NCBI RefSeq assembly: GCF_000092225.1
Contig: NC_014158.1
Coordinates: 620,001 to 684,000 of the forward strand
DNA length: 64,000 nucleotides
Direction of reading: 5' to 3'
From: Tsukamurella paurometabola DSM 20162
Lineage (GTDB): Bacteria; Actinomycetota; Actinomycetes; Mycobacteriales; Mycobacteriaceae
Shown here: positions 62,573 to 64,000 of the stretch, piece after piece
Position numbering within the stretch: the stretch's first letter is position 1
Layout of the letters: each line of letters opens with the position of its first letter
Notes under the pieces: generated by a model
What the model was told of the DNA's origin: nothing
Databases searched by the model: none
What the model saw: the letters and a program-made list of their open reading frames with translations, nothing else
Translations under genes and position numbers: made by a program

Positions 62573-62658
62573 GTAGGTAAGCCTCAGCGCGTTTTCCCTC
62601 TGGGACCGATCGGGGGTAGCGTGCAGGGTAACGGGACAACTACGTTCTGTAGTTCCCG
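62573..62658 (+). promoter_or_regulatory. hemA upstream region: iron-box-like sequence, -10 and leader hairpin
   Basis: GTAGGTAAGCCTCAGCGCG (62573-62591) fits the IdeR/DtxR consensus at 13 of 19 positions, the left half almost perfectly. A possible -10 TAGCGT is at 62617-62622. The transcript would begin just before a hairpin: CGGG-AACTAC (with a 2-base bulge) pairing with GTAGTT-CCCG across loop GTTCT (62632-62658). GGAG at 62674-62677 is the hemA ribosome site. Roles are inferred. Confidence 0.45.
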
Positions 62659-62685
62659 CGTGAGTTCTGCGAAGGAGCAGCCAGG

Positions 62686-64000
62686 GTGTCGGTTCTGCTG
62701 TTCGGCGCGTCGCACCGCAGCGCGCCGGTGTCGGTCCTCGAGCGATTGGCGATCACCGAGACCGATCGCCCCAAGGTGCTGGCGCAGCTCATGGAGTCGC
62801 CCCACATCGACGAGGTCATGGTGGTCACCACCTGCAACCGGGTCGAGATCTACGCCGTCGTCGAGGCGTTCCACCCCGCTCTGGAGGCCGTCTCCGACGT
62901 CCTCTCCACCCGCTCCGGCCTCACTATCAACGAACTGAGCAAGCACGCGTTCGTCCGGTACTCCGAGGCGGCGGTGCAGCACCTGTTCTCGGTGGCCAGC
63001 GGACTCGACTCGATGGTCGTGGGGGAGCAGCAGATCCTCGGCCAGATCCGCGGCGCCTACGCCGCCTCGGACGAGCACCAGGTGGCCGGCCGGGTCATCC
63101 ACGACCTCGCCCAACGGGCCCTGCATGTGGGTAAGCGCGTGCACACCGACACCGGCATCGACAAGGCCGGCGCCTCGGTGGTCTCCGTCGCCCTCGATCG
63201 CGCGCGCGATGTGCTCTCCCCGCAGGACGCCGAGGTCCGGCGCGCACTCGTGGTCGGCGCCGGAGCCATGGGCGGCCTCGCCGTCGCGCACCTGGCCCGC
63301 GCGGGCGCCGTCGACGTCACCGTCGCCAACCGCACCCAGGACAAGGCCGACCGTCTCGCCCAGGCCGCGCTCGACGCCGGTGTGACCGCAGCCCGCGGGG
63401 TGGCGATGGACGATCTCGTCGTCGCGCTCGCCGACGCCGATGTGCTCATCGCGTGCACGGGCGCCGTCGGCAGCGTCGTGAGCCTCGCCGATGTGCATTC
63501 CGCGCTCGCGCAGCGCACCGTCGACACCGATCTGGTGGTGTGCGATCTGGGGCTGCCCCGCGATGTCGACCCCGCGGTGGCCGGGTTGCCCGGCGTGGCC
63601 GTGATCGACATCGACGCGCTCTCCCGCGAGCCGGGCGCCCAAGCCGCCGAAGAGGATGCCGAGAAGGCGCGACGCATCGTGCTGGACGAGCTCGCCGAGT
63701 ACCTGTCCGCGCAGCGCTCCGCCGAGGTGACCCCGACCGTGACGGCGCTGCGCCGGCGCGCCGCCGAGGTCGTGGAAGCCGAACTGCTGCGGCTGGATTC
63801 ACGTCTTCCGGGCCTTGAGGGCACGGACCGCGACGAGGTGGCACAGACGGTGCGCCGCGTTGTGGACAAGCTCCTGCATGCCCCCACGGTGCGCGTGAAG
63901 CAGCTCGCCGCCACCCCGGGCGGCGACTCCTATGCGGAGGCGCTGCGCGAGCTGTTCGAACTCAAGCCGGGCGCCACGGGCGCCGTCTCCGCGACCGAAG
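62686..64000 (+). CDS. hemA: Glutamyl-tRNA reductase, 3'-truncated by window edge
   Basis: First step of C5 tetrapyrrole synthesis: reduces Glu-tRNA to glutamate-1-semialdehyde with NADPH. Frame open for 438 codons to the window end. N-terminal [15 protein letters not shown], catalytic Cys50 in [25 protein letters not shown], Rossmann motif [26 protein letters not shown], and the C-terminal dimerisation helix starting [17 protein letters not shown] 62686 has GGAG 9 nt upstream. Order glutaredoxin, hemA equals Rv0508-Rv0509. Confidence 0.96.
   Translation, partial: MSVLLFGASHRSAPVSVLERLAITETDRPKVLAQLMESPHIDEVMVVTTCNRVEIYAVVEAFHPALEAVSDVLSTRSGLTINELSKHAFVRYSEAAVQHLFSVASGLDSMVVGEQQILGQIRGAYAASDEHQVAGRVIHDLAQRALHVGKRVHTDTGIDKAGASVVSVALDRARDVLSPQDAEVRRALVVGAGAMGGLAVAHLARAGAVDVTVANRTQDKADRLAQAALDAGVTAARGVAMDDLVVALADADVLIACTGAVGSVVSLADVHSALAQRTVDTDLVVCDLGLPRDVDPAVAGLPGVAVIDIDALSREPGAQAAEEDAEKARRIVLDELAEYLSAQRSAEVTPTVTALRRRAAEVVEAELLRLDSRLPGLEGTDRDEVAQTVRRVVDKLLHAPTVRVKQLAATPGGDSYAEALRELFELKPGATGAVSATE

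Noticed and set aside
1-64000. tRNA, rRNA, CRISPR arrays, insertion sequences, secondary-metabolite clusters
   Set aside because: Looked for on both strands by eye; no cloverleaf with a CCA-side stem, no regularly spaced repeats, no transposase or NRPS/PKS motifs were found.

Overview
The window is chromosomal DNA of a high-GC actinobacterium of the order Mycobacteriales. The evidence is mycothiol synthesis (mshA), CarD, SenX3-RegX3, DisA-RadA with an LpqE-type lipoprotein, a 33-residue bS22 ribosomal protein, and gene order that follows two blocks I remember from Mycobacterium tuberculosis (Rv3588c to Rv3579c and Rv0486 to Rv0509). A Tsukamurella- or Gordonia-like genome would fit, but the genus cannot be fixed from sequence alone. 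There is no tRNA, rRNA, CRISPR array, insertion sequence or prophage that I can recognise.

Layout. 1-9.8 kb is a core block: carbonic anhydrase (cut by the window edge), a membrane-anchored protein, disA-radA-lpqE on the minus strand, carD-ispD-ispF, a RarD-type permease, cysS and rlmB. 9.9-27.1 kb is accessory: a TetR regulator, a zinc-uptake operon (znuA-znuC-znuB plus a lone pxpA), a PadR/LysE pair, a complete protocatechuate pathway (pcaH-G-B-L-F-I-J-R-K), pirin, a SUKH-family protein and a hydrolase. 27.1-28.9 kb holds mshA and its YbjN-like partner. 28.9-49.3 kb is a 20-kb accessory stretch lying between two genes that are near neighbours in M. tuberculosis. It carries four MFS transporters, several TetR/MerR/LysR regulators, nagB, a broken DsbA-family gene, methyltransferases and a two-component/ABC/DUF418 module. 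49.3-64 kb returns to core genes: gpmA, an acetyltransferase-like protein, senX3-regX3, a DUF3109-like protein, ppx, a TIM-barrel protein, a thioesterase, proC, a small helix-turn-helix protein, bS22, an epimerase, an acyltransferase, a SerB-like HAD phosphatase, a glutaredoxin-like protein and hemA (cut by the right edge).

Function. The pca genes convert protocatechuate to succinyl-CoA and acetyl-CoA through beta-ketoadipate. PcaK imports the substrate and PcaR probably controls both promoters through paired GTTCG-N5-CGAAC boxes. The zinc operon has a Zur-like site over its start region. SenX3-RegX3 has 11-nt-spaced direct repeats upstream, the pattern of phosphate-response boxes.

The most striking feature across the window is regulatory. 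About 22 genes have a TANNNT hexamer 6-8 nt before the start codon and mostly no Shine-Dalgarno sequence, which indicates widespread leaderless transcription. Many regulator genes have clean palindromes in their own promoters. I found no convincing wholly new system. The best leads are the shared pca promoter architecture, the twin TetR operators at 48.66 kb, the HK/RR/ABC/DUF418 module, and ispD, which lacks any standard start codon.
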